Below are positions 1-6,180 of a stretch of DNA of 9,099 bases, piece after piece. This DNA comes from HGM04593 sp045654645. GTDB taxonomy: Bacteria > Bacteroidota > Bacteroidia > Bacteroidales > Bacteroidaceae. Positions within the stretch are counted from its first letter, which is position 1, and the number at the start of each line of letters is the position of its first letter. The stretch spans positions 1-9,099 of the forward strand of contig JAZONR010000022.1 of assembly GCA_045654645.1 (NCBI GenBank), read 5' to 3'. A program made the translations under genes and the position numbers. The notes beneath the pieces were generated by a model. It was not told the DNA's origin. It saw nothing but the letters and a program-made list of their open reading frames with translations, and made no database searches.

Positions 1-73
1 GATAATAAAAATTTCCCAAACAAACAATAGCTATTCCAATGTTTATCAATGGAATAGCTATATTTTTATTATC
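1..73 (+). terminator. Nested palindromic hairpin, probable bidirectional terminator
   Basis: The first 73 bases form a two-tier palindrome. The inner 12-bp stem pairs 27-38 (ATAGCTATTCCA) exactly with 50-61 around an 11-base loop. The outer ends, 1-12 (GATAATAAAAAT) and 62-73, are also exact reverse complements. The outer right arm gives a T-rich tract on the plus strand, which suits termination of a plus-strand gene lying left of the window. The outer left arm gives a T-rich tract on the minus strand, but farther from the stem. That an upstream plus-strand gene exists is inference. Confidence 0.6.
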
Positions 74-95
74 ATACGGCAATTTGAACGCTGAA

Positions 96-140
96 ATAAT
101 AAAATGAAGAAGGGTAACCCAATTACTTTTGGGTCACCCT
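96..140 (-). terminator. Terminator of the rsfS-ftsH-cdsA operon
   Basis: An 11-bp stem pairs 111-121 with 130-140 around an 8-base loop. Read on the minus strand the single imperfect position is a G-U wobble; on the plus strand it would be an A-C mismatch. The hairpin is therefore best formed in minus-strand RNA, the direction of cdsA. A T-rich stretch follows on that strand (about 110 down to 91). It begins about 22 bases after the cdsA stop codon. Confidence 0.75.
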
Positions 141-162
141 CATTATATAAATGTATCTTCAA

Positions 163-999
163 TTAAAGAATTCCTATTATTGCAAGATAAACAATGACAC
201 AGGGTATGGCGAAAATAGTGCTGTCGAAGCGATCGAGCAGCCCGCCGTGTCCGGGAAGCACGTTGCCCGAATCCTTAATCATCATCTCGCGTTTGATGCT
301 CGACTCAACAAGGTCGCCCAATGTGCCCGTTATCACTACTACAACCGCCATTCCAATCCATTGCCACAGGCTCATTGCCTCAAAGAAGTGTGCCATAACT
401 GCGCCGGCACCAACAGCAACAGCTACGCCGCCAAAGAATCCTTCCCAGGTCTTTTTTGGCGATATGCGCTCAAACATCTTGTGGCGGCCAAACAGGCAGC
501 CTATGCAGTATGCACCACTGTCGTTGCACCAAATGAAGATGAAAATTGAGAGCGGGAACAGCCAGTGATAGGTTGTACCTTCCGGTGCGCCGGCAGTAGA
601 GAGAATTTGCAGCAACGAGAATGGCAGGGCAACATATAGCTGTGTCAATGCAAAATAGGCAATATTCTCTATCCTGTTCTCCTTTTTTGAGAACATACAG
701 CCTAAGAATGTGCACGCCATAGCTGTTATATAAGGTGCAAAAACCAACAGTGCTGGGTACTCTTTGTTGTAGACAGCGAGTGTGAATGACAAATAGAGCA
801 GAATACCGCATATTATTGCCAACAGTGGGCTGAATGTGGCATTCTTGTGCTTTTTCAACAGTGTGGCAAATTCATTTACCGTAAAGGCCATAAAAAGAAG
901 AAACATAGGCCTGAACGTGTTGAAACCGCAAAGCATTGAGCCTACAAGAATGGCAACGAACAAAGCACCTGTTAATGTGCGCACAATAAATTTTTTCAT
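163..999 (-). CDS. cdsA: Phosphatidate cytidylyltransferase (CDP-diglyceride synthase)
   Basis: This 278-residue integral membrane enzyme makes CDP-diacylglycerol from CTP and phosphatidic acid, the branch point for phosphatidylethanolamine and phosphatidylglycerol synthesis. The CdsA family signature is complete at residues 233-259: S-x-I-K-R (233-237), K-D-x-G (242-245), P-G-H-G-G (249-253) and D-R-F-D (256-259). These acidic and histidine residues are the metal and CTP site in the family. Hydrophobic segments across about 5-25, 58-76, 84-102, 112-132, 147-170, 187-231 and 260-278 fit the usual polytopic topology. Length is normal for the family. The start is an ATG at 999, 61 bases after the ftsH stop, and no promoter is evident in the gap, so it is probably cotranscribed with ftsH and rsfS. 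A hairpin terminator follows the stop. Confidence 0.96.
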   Translation of the reverse strand: MKKFIVRTLTGALFVAILVGSMLCGFNTFRPMFLLFMAFTVNEFATLLKKHKNATFSPLLAIICGILLYLSFTLAVYNKEYPALLVFAPYITAMACTFLGCMFSKKENRIENIAYFALTQLYVALPFSLLQILSTAGAPEGTTYHWLFPLSIFIFIWCNDSGAYCIGCLFGRHKMFERISPKKTWEGFFGGVAVAVGAGAVMAHFFEAMSLWQWIGMAVVVVITGTLGDLVESSIKREMMIKDSGNVLPGHGGLLDRFDSTIFAIPCVIVYLAIIGIL

Positions 1000-1060
1000 A
1001 TTGTCTTATATTATGGTTGTGTTATATGTGCCCGGTTGGGGCGTATCTTGTTTATCTGTC

Positions 1061-3028
1061 TTATTCAACAGTTCCGGTGGCAGGCTCCTCGGTGGCAGCT
1101 GTGTTGGCGGCACTCTCTCCCTCGCTCTTGTCGTTAGATTCGAAAATCTCCTCGCTGCGCGAAGTCCAAGGGCGTTTGCCGAATATCTTTTCAACATCCT
1201 CGGCAAAAATAACCTCCTTTTCCATTAGGATTCTTGCCAACTCGGCGTGTCCCTCTTTGTGCTTGCCAAGCAGCTCTTTGGCGCGCTCATACTGTTCTGT
1301 AATCATCTTGTGCACCTCGCCGTCAATGGCTTCCGCTGTCTTTTCGCTGTAGGGGCGATTGAACGAATACTCCTGATTGTTGTAGTAGCACAAATTTGAC
1401 AGTTTGTCGCTCATTCCGGCGTATGCCACCATTGCATAGGCCTGCTTTGTTACTCGCTCAAGGTCGTTCATTGCGCCGGTGGAGATGTGCCCTATGAAGG
1501 TCTCCTCGGCTGCGCGTCCACCAAGTGTGGCACACATCTCATCGAGCATCTGCTCTTTTGTGGTAATTTGTCGCTCCTCGGGCATATACCAGGCAGCACC
1601 AAGCGCTCTGCCACGTGGAACAATGGTAACCTTAATCAGGGGGTTGGCGTGCTCCAGGAACCAGGATATTGTAGCGTGTCCGGCCTCGTGTATCGCAATA
1701 GCCTCCTTCTCCTTTTGTGTCATCACCTTGGTCTTTTTCTCAAGACCGCCAATTATGCGGTCGATTGCATCCAGGAAGTCCTGCTTGTCTACAGCCTTTT
1801 TTCTGTTGCGTGCAGCAATGAGTGCAGCCTCGTTGCACACGTTGGCAATGTCGGCTCCCGAGAAGCCGGGAGTTTGACGTGCCAGTGTGTCAATATCTAC
1901 CGAAGTGTCTAGCTTCAGCGGGCGCAGATGCACGCCAAACACCGCTTTGCGTTCATTGAGGTCGGGCAGGTCCACGTGTATCTGCCTGTCGAAACGCCCT
2001 GCGCGTAACAAGGCCTTGTCAAGGATATCGGCACGGTTGGTGGCTGCTATCACAATAATTCCGCTGTTTGTGCCAAAGCCGTCCATTTCGGTGAGTAGCT
2101 GGTTCAGTGTGTTCTCGCGCTCATCGTTGCCGCCCATTGAGGGGTTCTTTCCACGGGCACGGCCCACAGCATCAATCTCATCGATGAAGATTATGCAGGG
2201 GGCTTTCTCCTTGGCTTGGCGGAAGAGGTCGCGTACGCGCGACGCACCCACGCCCACAAACATCTCTACAAAGTCCGAGCCCGATAGTGAGAAGAATGGC
2301 ACGTTGGCTTCGCCTGCAACAGCCTTTGCAAGCAATGTCTTACCTGTTCCCGGAGGGCCCACAAGCAGTGCGCCTTTGGGAATTTTTCCGCCCAGTTCGG
2401 TGTATCTTTGTGGGTTTTTCAGGAAGTCTACAATCTCCTGAACCTCTTGCTTGGCACCCTCCTGGCCGGCTACGTCCTTAAATGTAACACGTATGTTGTT
2501 CTCCTTGTCGAACAGGCGCGCTTGGGATTTCCCCACGCTGAATACACCGCCATTGCCGCCTGCAGGGCCGCTGTTCATACGACGCATTATGAAAATCCAC
2601 ACACCCACAATAAGCACGAATGGCAGAATGTTCAGCAGAAGGTCGCCAAAAAGGTTTGTATCCTCTTCGTAGCTCACCTTGCCCTTGAACTTCCCGGCCT
2701 CATTCTCTCGTTGCTCTCTTATGAAGCTGTCGAAATTGTCTATTGAACCAAGTGTGGATTCAACTTTTATGCGGGTGGTGTTGTTTGCGAATTTTCCGTT
2801 CACTCTTTTTGCCGAGTCGGCAAAGATATAGGCCTCGAGTCTTCTGTTGTTTATAACCTTTATTTCCTCAACATAGCCTCTCTTTATATAGTCCTCAACC
2901 TCAGAATAGGTCTTCTGCATAGTCTGGCTGTCGGTGGGGGTTCCGAACATATATATATATAGCAGTATGCCGCCAATTGCCAGGTATAGCCAGGTAAATG
3001 AGAATTTAGGTTTTTTTTTGTTTGTCAT
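1061..3028 (-). CDS. ftsH: ATP-dependent zinc metalloprotease FtsH
   Basis: FtsH is a membrane-anchored hexameric AAA+ protease that degrades unassembled membrane proteins and short-lived regulators. Numbering from the ATG at 3028 gives 655 residues. Transmembrane segments lie at about 11-28 and 126-148 with an extracytoplasmic domain between. Walker A (GPPGTGKT) is at 224-231, the pore loop FVG at 257-259, Walker B (IIFIDE) at 279-284, and the arginine fingers at R345 and R348. The zinc site HEAGH is at 447-451, and the likely third ligand is D522 in STGAMND. All catalytic elements are intact. An upstream TTG at 3043 would add five residues and overlap the rsfS stop codon. I prefer the ATG because it lies 7 bases after that stop and gives the typical short lysine-rich N terminus before the first membrane helix. 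The acidic, Ala/Thr-rich C-terminal tail is probably unstructured. It sits between rsfS and cdsA in one operon. Confidence 0.97.
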   Translation of the reverse strand: MTNKKKPKFSFTWLYLAIGGILLYIYMFGTPTDSQTMQKTYSEVEDYIKRGYVEEIKVINNRRLEAYIFADSAKRVNGKFANNTTRIKVESTLGSIDNFDSFIREQRENEAGKFKGKVSYEEDTNLFGDLLLNILPFVLIVGVWIFIMRRMNSGPAGGNGGVFSVGKSQARLFDKENNIRVTFKDVAGQEGAKQEVQEIVDFLKNPQRYTELGGKIPKGALLVGPPGTGKTLLAKAVAGEANVPFFSLSGSDFVEMFVGVGASRVRDLFRQAKEKAPCIIFIDEIDAVGRARGKNPSMGGNDERENTLNQLLTEMDGFGTNSGIIVIAATNRADILDKALLRAGRFDRQIHVDLPDLNERKAVFGVHLRPLKLDTSVDIDTLARQTPGFSGADIANVCNEAALIAARNRKKAVDKQDFLDAIDRIIGGLEKKTKVMTQKEKEAIAIHEAGHATISWFLEHANPLIKVTIVPRGRALGAAWYMPEERQITTKEQMLDEMCATLGGRAAEETFIGHISTGAMNDLERVTKQAYAMVAYAGMSDKLSNLCYYNNQEYSFNRPYSEKTAEAIDGEVHKMITEQYERAKELLGKHKEGHAELARILMEKEVIFAEDVEKIFGKRPWTSRSEEIFESNDKSEGESAANTAATEEPATGTVE

Positions 3029-3035
3029 AAATGTA

Positions 3036-3407
3036 TCAGTCAATATCGGGTATTGTTGTCAATGTTGCGTCGGCCCACAGGTGCTCAATGTCATAGAATT
3101 TGCGCACGTCGGGCAGGAATATGTGCACGAGAATGTCGCCATAATCCATTGCAACCCATTGCGAGTTGCGGAGACCGTCTACCGAGTAGGGTTTCTTTGC
3201 GCAGTTTATTCTCACAGTGTCCTCAATCGAGTCGGCTATGGCACTCACCTGTGTGGGTGAGTTGCCCTGACATATAACAAAGTAGTCGCATACGCTGTTG
3301 CCGAGGTTCAGCATATCAACAACAACAATCTCTTTGCCTTTTTTGTCCTGTATACCTTCTACTATCTGTTCAATTATCTCCTGGGCGTTTATCTCTTTTC
3401 CCTGCAT
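3036..3407 (-). CDS. rsfS: Ribosome silencing factor RsfS (Iojap family)
   Basis: The 123-residue product matches the RsfS/Iojap family, which binds ribosomal protein uL14 on the large subunit and blocks subunit joining when nutrients are short. Recognisable blocks are the core at about 40-63 (CDYFVICQGNS, then a helix with SAIADSIED) and the C-terminal part at about 78-113. The latter contains G-L-R-x-S-x-W, then D-Y-G-D-I-L-V-H-I-F and F-Y-D-I-E-H-L-W-A-D-A. These are the family's most conserved segments, and the length is typical. The start is ATG at 3407. A Bacteroidota-type -7 element lies about 40 bases upstream, making this the first gene of the rsfS-ftsH-cdsA unit, an arrangement common in this phylum. 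Function is assigned from family similarity. Confidence 0.95.
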   Translation of the reverse strand: MQGKEINAQEIIEQIVEGIQDKKGKEIVVVDMLNLGNSVCDYFVICQGNSPTQVSAIADSIEDTVRINCAKKPYSVDGLRNSQWVAMDYGDILVHIFLPDVRKFYDIEHLWADATLTTIPDID

Positions 3408-3446
3408 ATATCTCTTTGTTATTATTTATAATGTATTTATTTAGTG

Positions 3447-3454
3447 CAAAGATA
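3447..3454 (-). promoter_or_regulatory. Candidate -7 promoter element for rsfS-ftsH-cdsA
   Basis: On the minus strand this reads TATCTTTG, a full match to the Bacteroidota -7 consensus TAnnTTTG, about 40 bases upstream of the rsfS ATG. No convincing TTTG-type -33 element is seen 19-21 bases further upstream. The call rests on the -7 match and its position. A short inverted repeat, TCATTTT (3490-3496) with AAAATGA (3503-3509), lies upstream and could be an operator or chance in AT-rich DNA. Confidence 0.5.
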
Positions 3455-3580
3455 TTTCTTATTTTGCCGATAATAAAATAAAAACATCCTCATTTTGTTC
3501 CAAAAATGAAGAAAAAGAACTTTTTTTTATTTTTTTAAGCAAAAAAACGGCCGAAATATTTTTTATTCAAAAATTTGTTG

Positions 3581-3588
3581 TACCTTTG
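3581..3588 (+). promoter_or_regulatory. Candidate -7 promoter element for tRNA-Gln
   Basis: TACCTTTG fits the Bacteroidota TAnnTTTG element exactly and ends 16 bases before the first base of the mature tRNA. That leaves room for a short 5' leader. No clear -33 element is visible in the T/A-rich stretch upstream. Confidence 0.6.
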
Positions 3589-3604
3589 CAACGCAATTCA
3601 GCAT

Positions 3605-3675
3605 TGGGCTATGGTGTAATGGTAACACTGCAGATTCTGGTCCTGCCTTTCCTGGTTCGAGTCCGGGTAGCCCAA
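3605..3675 (+). tRNA. tRNA-Gln (anticodon CUG)
   Basis: The 71 bases fold as a cloverleaf. The acceptor stem TGGGCTA (3605-3611) pairs perfectly with TAGCCCA (3668-3674), followed by discriminator A (3675). The D stem is GTG/CAC around TAATGGTAA. The anticodon arm is GCAGA-TTCTGGT-CCTGC, with anticodon CTG at loop positions 34-36, reading the glutamine codon CAG. The T arm is CCTGG-TTCGAGT-CCGGG with a short CTTT variable loop. The weak U1-A72 acceptor end is characteristic of bacterial tRNA-Gln. The innermost anticodon-stem pair (31-39) is A·C rather than A-U. The CCA tail is not encoded: the discriminator is followed by CAAAG, so CCA must be added after transcription. Confidence 0.95.
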
Positions 3676-3678
3676 CAA

Positions 3679-3708
3679 AGAGATTTCGTTAGCGAAGTCT
3701 CTTTTTTT
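3679..3708 (+). terminator. Terminator after tRNA-Gln
   Basis: A 10-bp stem, AGAGATTTCG (3679-3688) with CGAAGTCTCT (3693-3702), has a 4-base loop and one U-G wobble and is followed directly by a run of Ts to 3708. It starts 3 bases after the tRNA, so the tRNA is probably a single-gene transcript. Confidence 0.85.
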
Positions 3709-3723
3709 GTTTTATATCAGCTA

Positions 3724-3767
3724 TAAAAAAAGAATGACGCAAATTAAATTTGCATCATTCTTTTTTT
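3724..3767 (-). terminator. Terminator of the thioredoxin lipoprotein gene (possibly bidirectional)
   Basis: A 14-bp stem pairs 3731-3744 with 3748-3761 around a 3-base loop. The one non-Watson-Crick position is a G-U wobble in minus-strand RNA but a C-A mismatch in plus-strand RNA, which indicates minus-strand use. A runs on the left give a U tract for the minus strand, and T runs on the right give one for the plus strand. It could thus also back up the tRNA terminator in this convergent gap. Confidence 0.8.
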
Positions 3768-3783
3768 GTTGTTATTCTTGTGA

Positions 3784-4398
3784 TTACTTCAAAAGCTCGG
3801 CAATCTTGTTCTTAATCTCCTCCTTGCCGGGTGCGCCCACTGTAATCTGGGGCTCGCCGTTCATTGGAATGAAAATCAATGTGGGAATTGCGCTAATATT
3901 GAAAGCCTGTGCAAGTTCGCCATCGTTGTCTACGTTCACCTTGTAGATGTAGAGTTGGCCGGCATACTCTTTTGCGAGTTCATCAAGCACGGGTGCCACA
4001 GCCTTGCAAGGTCCACACCAGTCGGCATAGAAATCAATGATGGCAGGCTTGTCGCCAAGGTACTTCCACTCGGGATTTGCCAGGTCGGCAACCTTTTCGT
4101 TAAAAGCCTTTGTGTCAAGAATTATGCAGCCTGCGTCCTTCTTGCAGTCGGCACACTTCTCTTTGCAAGCGGCTTTGTCGCATTCCTTCTTGCAGTCGGC
4201 GCACTTCTCTTTGCAAGCAGCCTTGTCGCACTCCTTCTTACACTCACTATTCTTGTTGCAGTCGGCTTTCTTCTTGCACTCTTTGTTGCACTGTTCTGTC
4301 TTCTGCTTTGCACATTCAGCGTTCTCGCTCTTCTCCTTGTTGCATCCGCACGCCATTACTACGGCTGCGCACAGAATTGTAATAAAAATCTTTTTCAT
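3784..4398 (-). CDS. Thioredoxin-fold lipoprotein with cysteine-rich repeat tether
   Basis: The 204-residue protein begins with a lipoprotein signal (MKKIFITILCAAVVMAC), with C17 the probable lipidated cysteine after V-M-A. Residues about 20-91 form a Lys/Glu/Cys-rich tether with 14 cysteines between C29 and C91. Two identical 16-residue units lie at 54-69 and 70-85, each containing a CxxC (66-69 and 82-85). The remainder, about 95-204, is a complete thioredoxin domain with the active site WCGPC at 127-131 and the cis-proline at P172 (AIPT). The expected role is a membrane-tethered thiol reductase or oxidoreductase in the periplasm; substrates cannot be inferred. WCGPC is the classical reducing thioredoxin motif. 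The tether could bind metal, relay electrons or be a redox-sensitive spacer; all three are inference. The gene is monocistronic, with its own promoter candidate and terminator. Confidence 0.92.
   Translation of the reverse strand: MKKIFITILCAAVVMACGCNKEKSENAECAKQKTEQCNKECKKKADCNKNSECKKECDKAACKEKCADCKKECDKAACKEKCADCKKDAGCIILDTKAFNEKVADLANPEWKYLGDKPAIIDFYADWCGPCKAVAPVLDELAKEYAGQLYIYKVNVDNDGELAQAFNISAIPTLIFIPMNGEPQITVGAPGKEEIKNKIAELLK
4137..4232 (-). repeat. Tandem 48-bp repeat inside the thioredoxin lipoprotein gene
   Basis: Two adjacent 48-bp units (4137-4184 and 4185-4232) encode the same 16 residues. They differ at four bases, and all four are synonymous third-codon changes (GAA/GAG, AAA/AAG, GCC/GCT, TGT/TGC). 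A decayed third unit seems to continue on the 4233 side. Exact protein identity with only silent change suggests the duplication is not brand new and that the repeat sequence is under selection. Confidence 0.95.
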
Positions 4399-4410
4399 AA
4401 AAATCTTTTT
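4381..4410 (-). repeat. 15-bp tandem duplication spanning the start codon of the thioredoxin lipoprotein gene
   Basis: Two adjacent 15-bp units, 4381-4395 and 4396-4410, differ at one base. On the minus strand the upstream unit ends in the ATG start codon and the downstream unit ends in ATT. The 5' untranslated sequence just before the start is therefore nearly the same as the first codons. It may be a local slippage duplication. Confidence 0.7.
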
Positions 4411-4423
4411 AGGTTAGTGATGG

Positions 4424-4458
4424 CAAAGATATTCTTTTGCACAGAAAAAGAAAACAAA
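4424..4458 (-). promoter_or_regulatory. Candidate promoter for the thioredoxin lipoprotein gene
   Basis: The minus strand reads TATCTTTG at 4431-4424, an exact Bacteroidota -7 element. A TTTG at 4458-4455 could be the -33 element. The 23-base spacing is slightly longer than the usual 19-21. The -7 element lies about 25 bases before the ATG. Confidence 0.55.
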
Positions 4459-4492
4459 TCAACGTTTTTTAATAAAAAAAAATAATTAGCTA

Positions 4493-4500
4493 TATATTTG
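4493..4500 (+). promoter_or_regulatory. Candidate -7 promoter element for the secreted protein gene
   Basis: TATATTTG is an exact TAnnTTTG match 32 bases before the ATG at 4533. No clear -33 element is visible. Its position argues against translation starting at the in-frame GTG at 4500, which would overlap the promoter. Confidence 0.6.
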
Positions 4501-4532
4501 TGGCAGCTAACAAATATAAAACAAAACACTTT

Positions 4533-6029
4533 ATGAAAAAGTTCTATTCTCTTTTGCTATCTCTTATGCTCTTGGTCGCTGCTTCGGCCCAGGCTCAGGT
4601 TGCAGGAATTACCGACCTGTTTGGAAATTACAAGTTCACGGCTGATGTGGAGTTCACAGCCCAAGGCAACAACTACAAAGGAACCCTTTTGTCCGAGTCG
4701 GATGTTGTAATTCGTGCCGGTGATGAGTATTGCATTGCTGCCATTGTGGGTTTTGCGGGCTCCAAGAGTGAGCACGAGATAAACAGCATAGACACCTCTG
4801 CAAACACGTTCGTGATTAACAATCCCAACAATCCTCAGTTATGGGGCGATGTTGTGCTTGCCAATATCAATGGCGATAACCCCTATGGCGTATATGATGC
4901 GGAAAAGGGCTGGGTTATTCCGTTCTATGGCTCAATTGTTTATAGCTATGACCCAATAACAAGAGTAATCACTGTACCCGATTTTTCAGTTGTTAAGGTG
5001 GAAGATTCCAAGGCCGAGAAGGCGACGGTTATTGCCCGATATACAAATGTAAAGATAACACCGACCGACACTGATGCAGGCAATAGCTTCGACTGGTCCG
5101 GTGATTATCAGTTCCTGTCTACTGTAACCTCTTTCAATAATGAAACATACCCCTCATCCTTCAGTGTGAAGGTTGAAGAGGCCGACGGCCAATACCTTGT
5201 AACCGAGTTTATGGGTAACGATGTTTCTTTCATCAACTATGGTGGAATTCCCATTGTACCGCGCAAGGGTGTCGTTGGTGCAGCCATTGAGGCGGGCGGC
5301 AATCTTTTTATGTATGGCAATGGCGAGGCATACATCAAAATGATGGATATGAATGCAGGTACATCCGATATAACCTTGAGCGTCAATGCCGATGGCACAA
5401 TCTCGGTTGATGATTTTTCGTTGGTATATTCGGCCGGTGGCTCAAACACCACCGTTGCCCTGTACCAGAATGTGGTTTTGCGCAAGGCACTGCCCCAGGG
5501 TGTGAAGGCCTATCGCCTGAAGGAGGCGAATAGCGGAATGTATCTTCATATAAAGTCCTACAATGCCAACAGCGGCGGTGCTACCGGCTCGGTGATAATG
5601 TCTGAGAAGAATGAGTCTCCCGACCAAATCTTCATTCTTGAGGATGCCGCTGCCGGTGAAAAATATCTCCTTTCACAGAGTGGCTACCACATTGTGTGCC
5701 GCAGGTGGAACGTTGATGCTTGCAATGACGGGCAGAAGACTCCGCTCACCTTTGAGGATGCCGGTGATGGAATGTTCTACATTGTTAATTCAAACGGATA
5801 TTTCAAGGTTGAGAATGTAGGTGGTGTGCTATATCCTTTCTGCGATGCCAAAGAGCAGTCCCTCTATGCCAAGTGGATGCTCGAGGAGGTGGGTGTAGAG
5901 ACAGGCATCCTTGCCGTTGAGCAGCAGGGTGTTGCTTGTGGAGTATATGACCTCTCGGGGCGTCGTATTGAGAAAGTTATTGCCCCGGGCATATATATAA
6001 TAGGCGGCAAGAAGGTGCTTTTGAAGTGA
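4533..6029 (+). CDS. Secreted two-domain beta-rich protein with lectin-like region and probable type IX sorting tail
   Basis: I do not recognise a named family for the whole 498-residue protein. It starts with a signal peptide (residues 1 to about 22; hydrophobic SLLLSLMLLVAASA, then QAQ). Residues about 29-175 and 187-317 look like two copies of one beta-rich domain: both open with a G-x-Y-x-F strand (GNYKF, GDYQF). Both end with a similar pattern, ITVPDFSVV...VIARYTNVKI and ISVDDFSLV...VALYQNVVLR. Residues about 325-450 (AYRLKEANSGMYLHI onward, ending in YAKWMLEE) resemble a ricin-type beta-trefoil carbohydrate-binding module; this is tentative. The tail at about 470-498 (VYDLSGRRI...PGIYIIGGKKVLLK) resembles the Por secretion C-terminal sorting domain seen in Bacteroidales. 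A surface or extracellular glycan-binding role is plausible, and no catalytic motif is evident. The ATG at 4533 is preferred over an in-frame GTG at 4500 because it begins the signal peptide and lies downstream of a promoter element. It is probably a single-gene unit ending at the terminator at 6181. Confidence 0.85.
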   Translation: MKKFYSLLLSLMLLVAASAQAQVAGITDLFGNYKFTADVEFTAQGNNYKGTLLSESDVVIRAGDEYCIAAIVGFAGSKSEHEINSIDTSANTFVINNPNNPQLWGDVVLANINGDNPYGVYDAEKGWVIPFYGSIVYSYDPITRVITVPDFSVVKVEDSKAEKATVIARYTNVKITPTDTDAGNSFDWSGDYQFLSTVTSFNNETYPSSFSVKVEEADGQYLVTEFMGNDVSFINYGGIPIVPRKGVVGAAIEAGGNLFMYGNGEAYIKMMDMNAGTSDITLSVNADGTISVDDFSLVYSAGGSNTTVALYQNVVLRKALPQGVKAYRLKEANSGMYLHIKSYNANSGGATGSVIMSEKNESPDQIFILEDAAAGEKYLLSQSGYHIVCRRWNVDACNDGQKTPLTFEDAGDGMFYIVNSNGYFKVENVGGVLYPFCDAKEQSLYAKWMLEEVGVETGILAVEQQGVACGVYDLSGRRIEKVIAPGIYIIGGKKVLLK

Positions 6030-6100
6030 TTTTCACCCGTCAGTTTGCTTTTTATAGAGGACAACTGCAAAGGCTCTTCTGTTGTTACACTCTCGCCCTT

Positions 6101-6170
6101 AAAATGCTCATTTACGTTCAGTAAACGGTGTTTTTTGGAGCTTCGAAGCCTTAAAACAGTTCTTTTTATG
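6101..6170 (+). repeat. Terminator-associated repeat, copy A
   Basis: This stretch, downstream of the secreted protein gene and ending about 10 bases before its terminator, aligns with 8881-8951 after tnaA almost without gaps. Shared blocks include GCTCATTTA, TCAGTA, GAAGCCTT and AACAG followed by a T run. A by-eye count over 6115-6167 gives 38 of 53 identical bases. GCTTCGAAGC (6140-6149) is self-complementary and can form a small hairpin. Stop codons interrupt forward reading of the equivalent frame, so I treat it as non-coding. Confidence 0.7.
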
Positions 6171-6180
6171 CAATCTCTCA

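Noticed and set aside
1487..2746. Several long plus-strand open frames opposite ftsH
   Set aside because: They are antisense shadows of a fully intact, strongly conserved protease gene, with no recognisable domains.
4137..4232. CRISPR-like or intergenic tandem repeat
   Set aside because: The units are adjacent without spacers, encode identical in-frame residues and lie within a clear gene.
4500..4532. GTG start extending the secreted protein by 11 residues
   Set aside because: The GTG overlaps the -7 promoter match, and the extra residues would precede a normal signal peptide beginning at the ATG at 4533.
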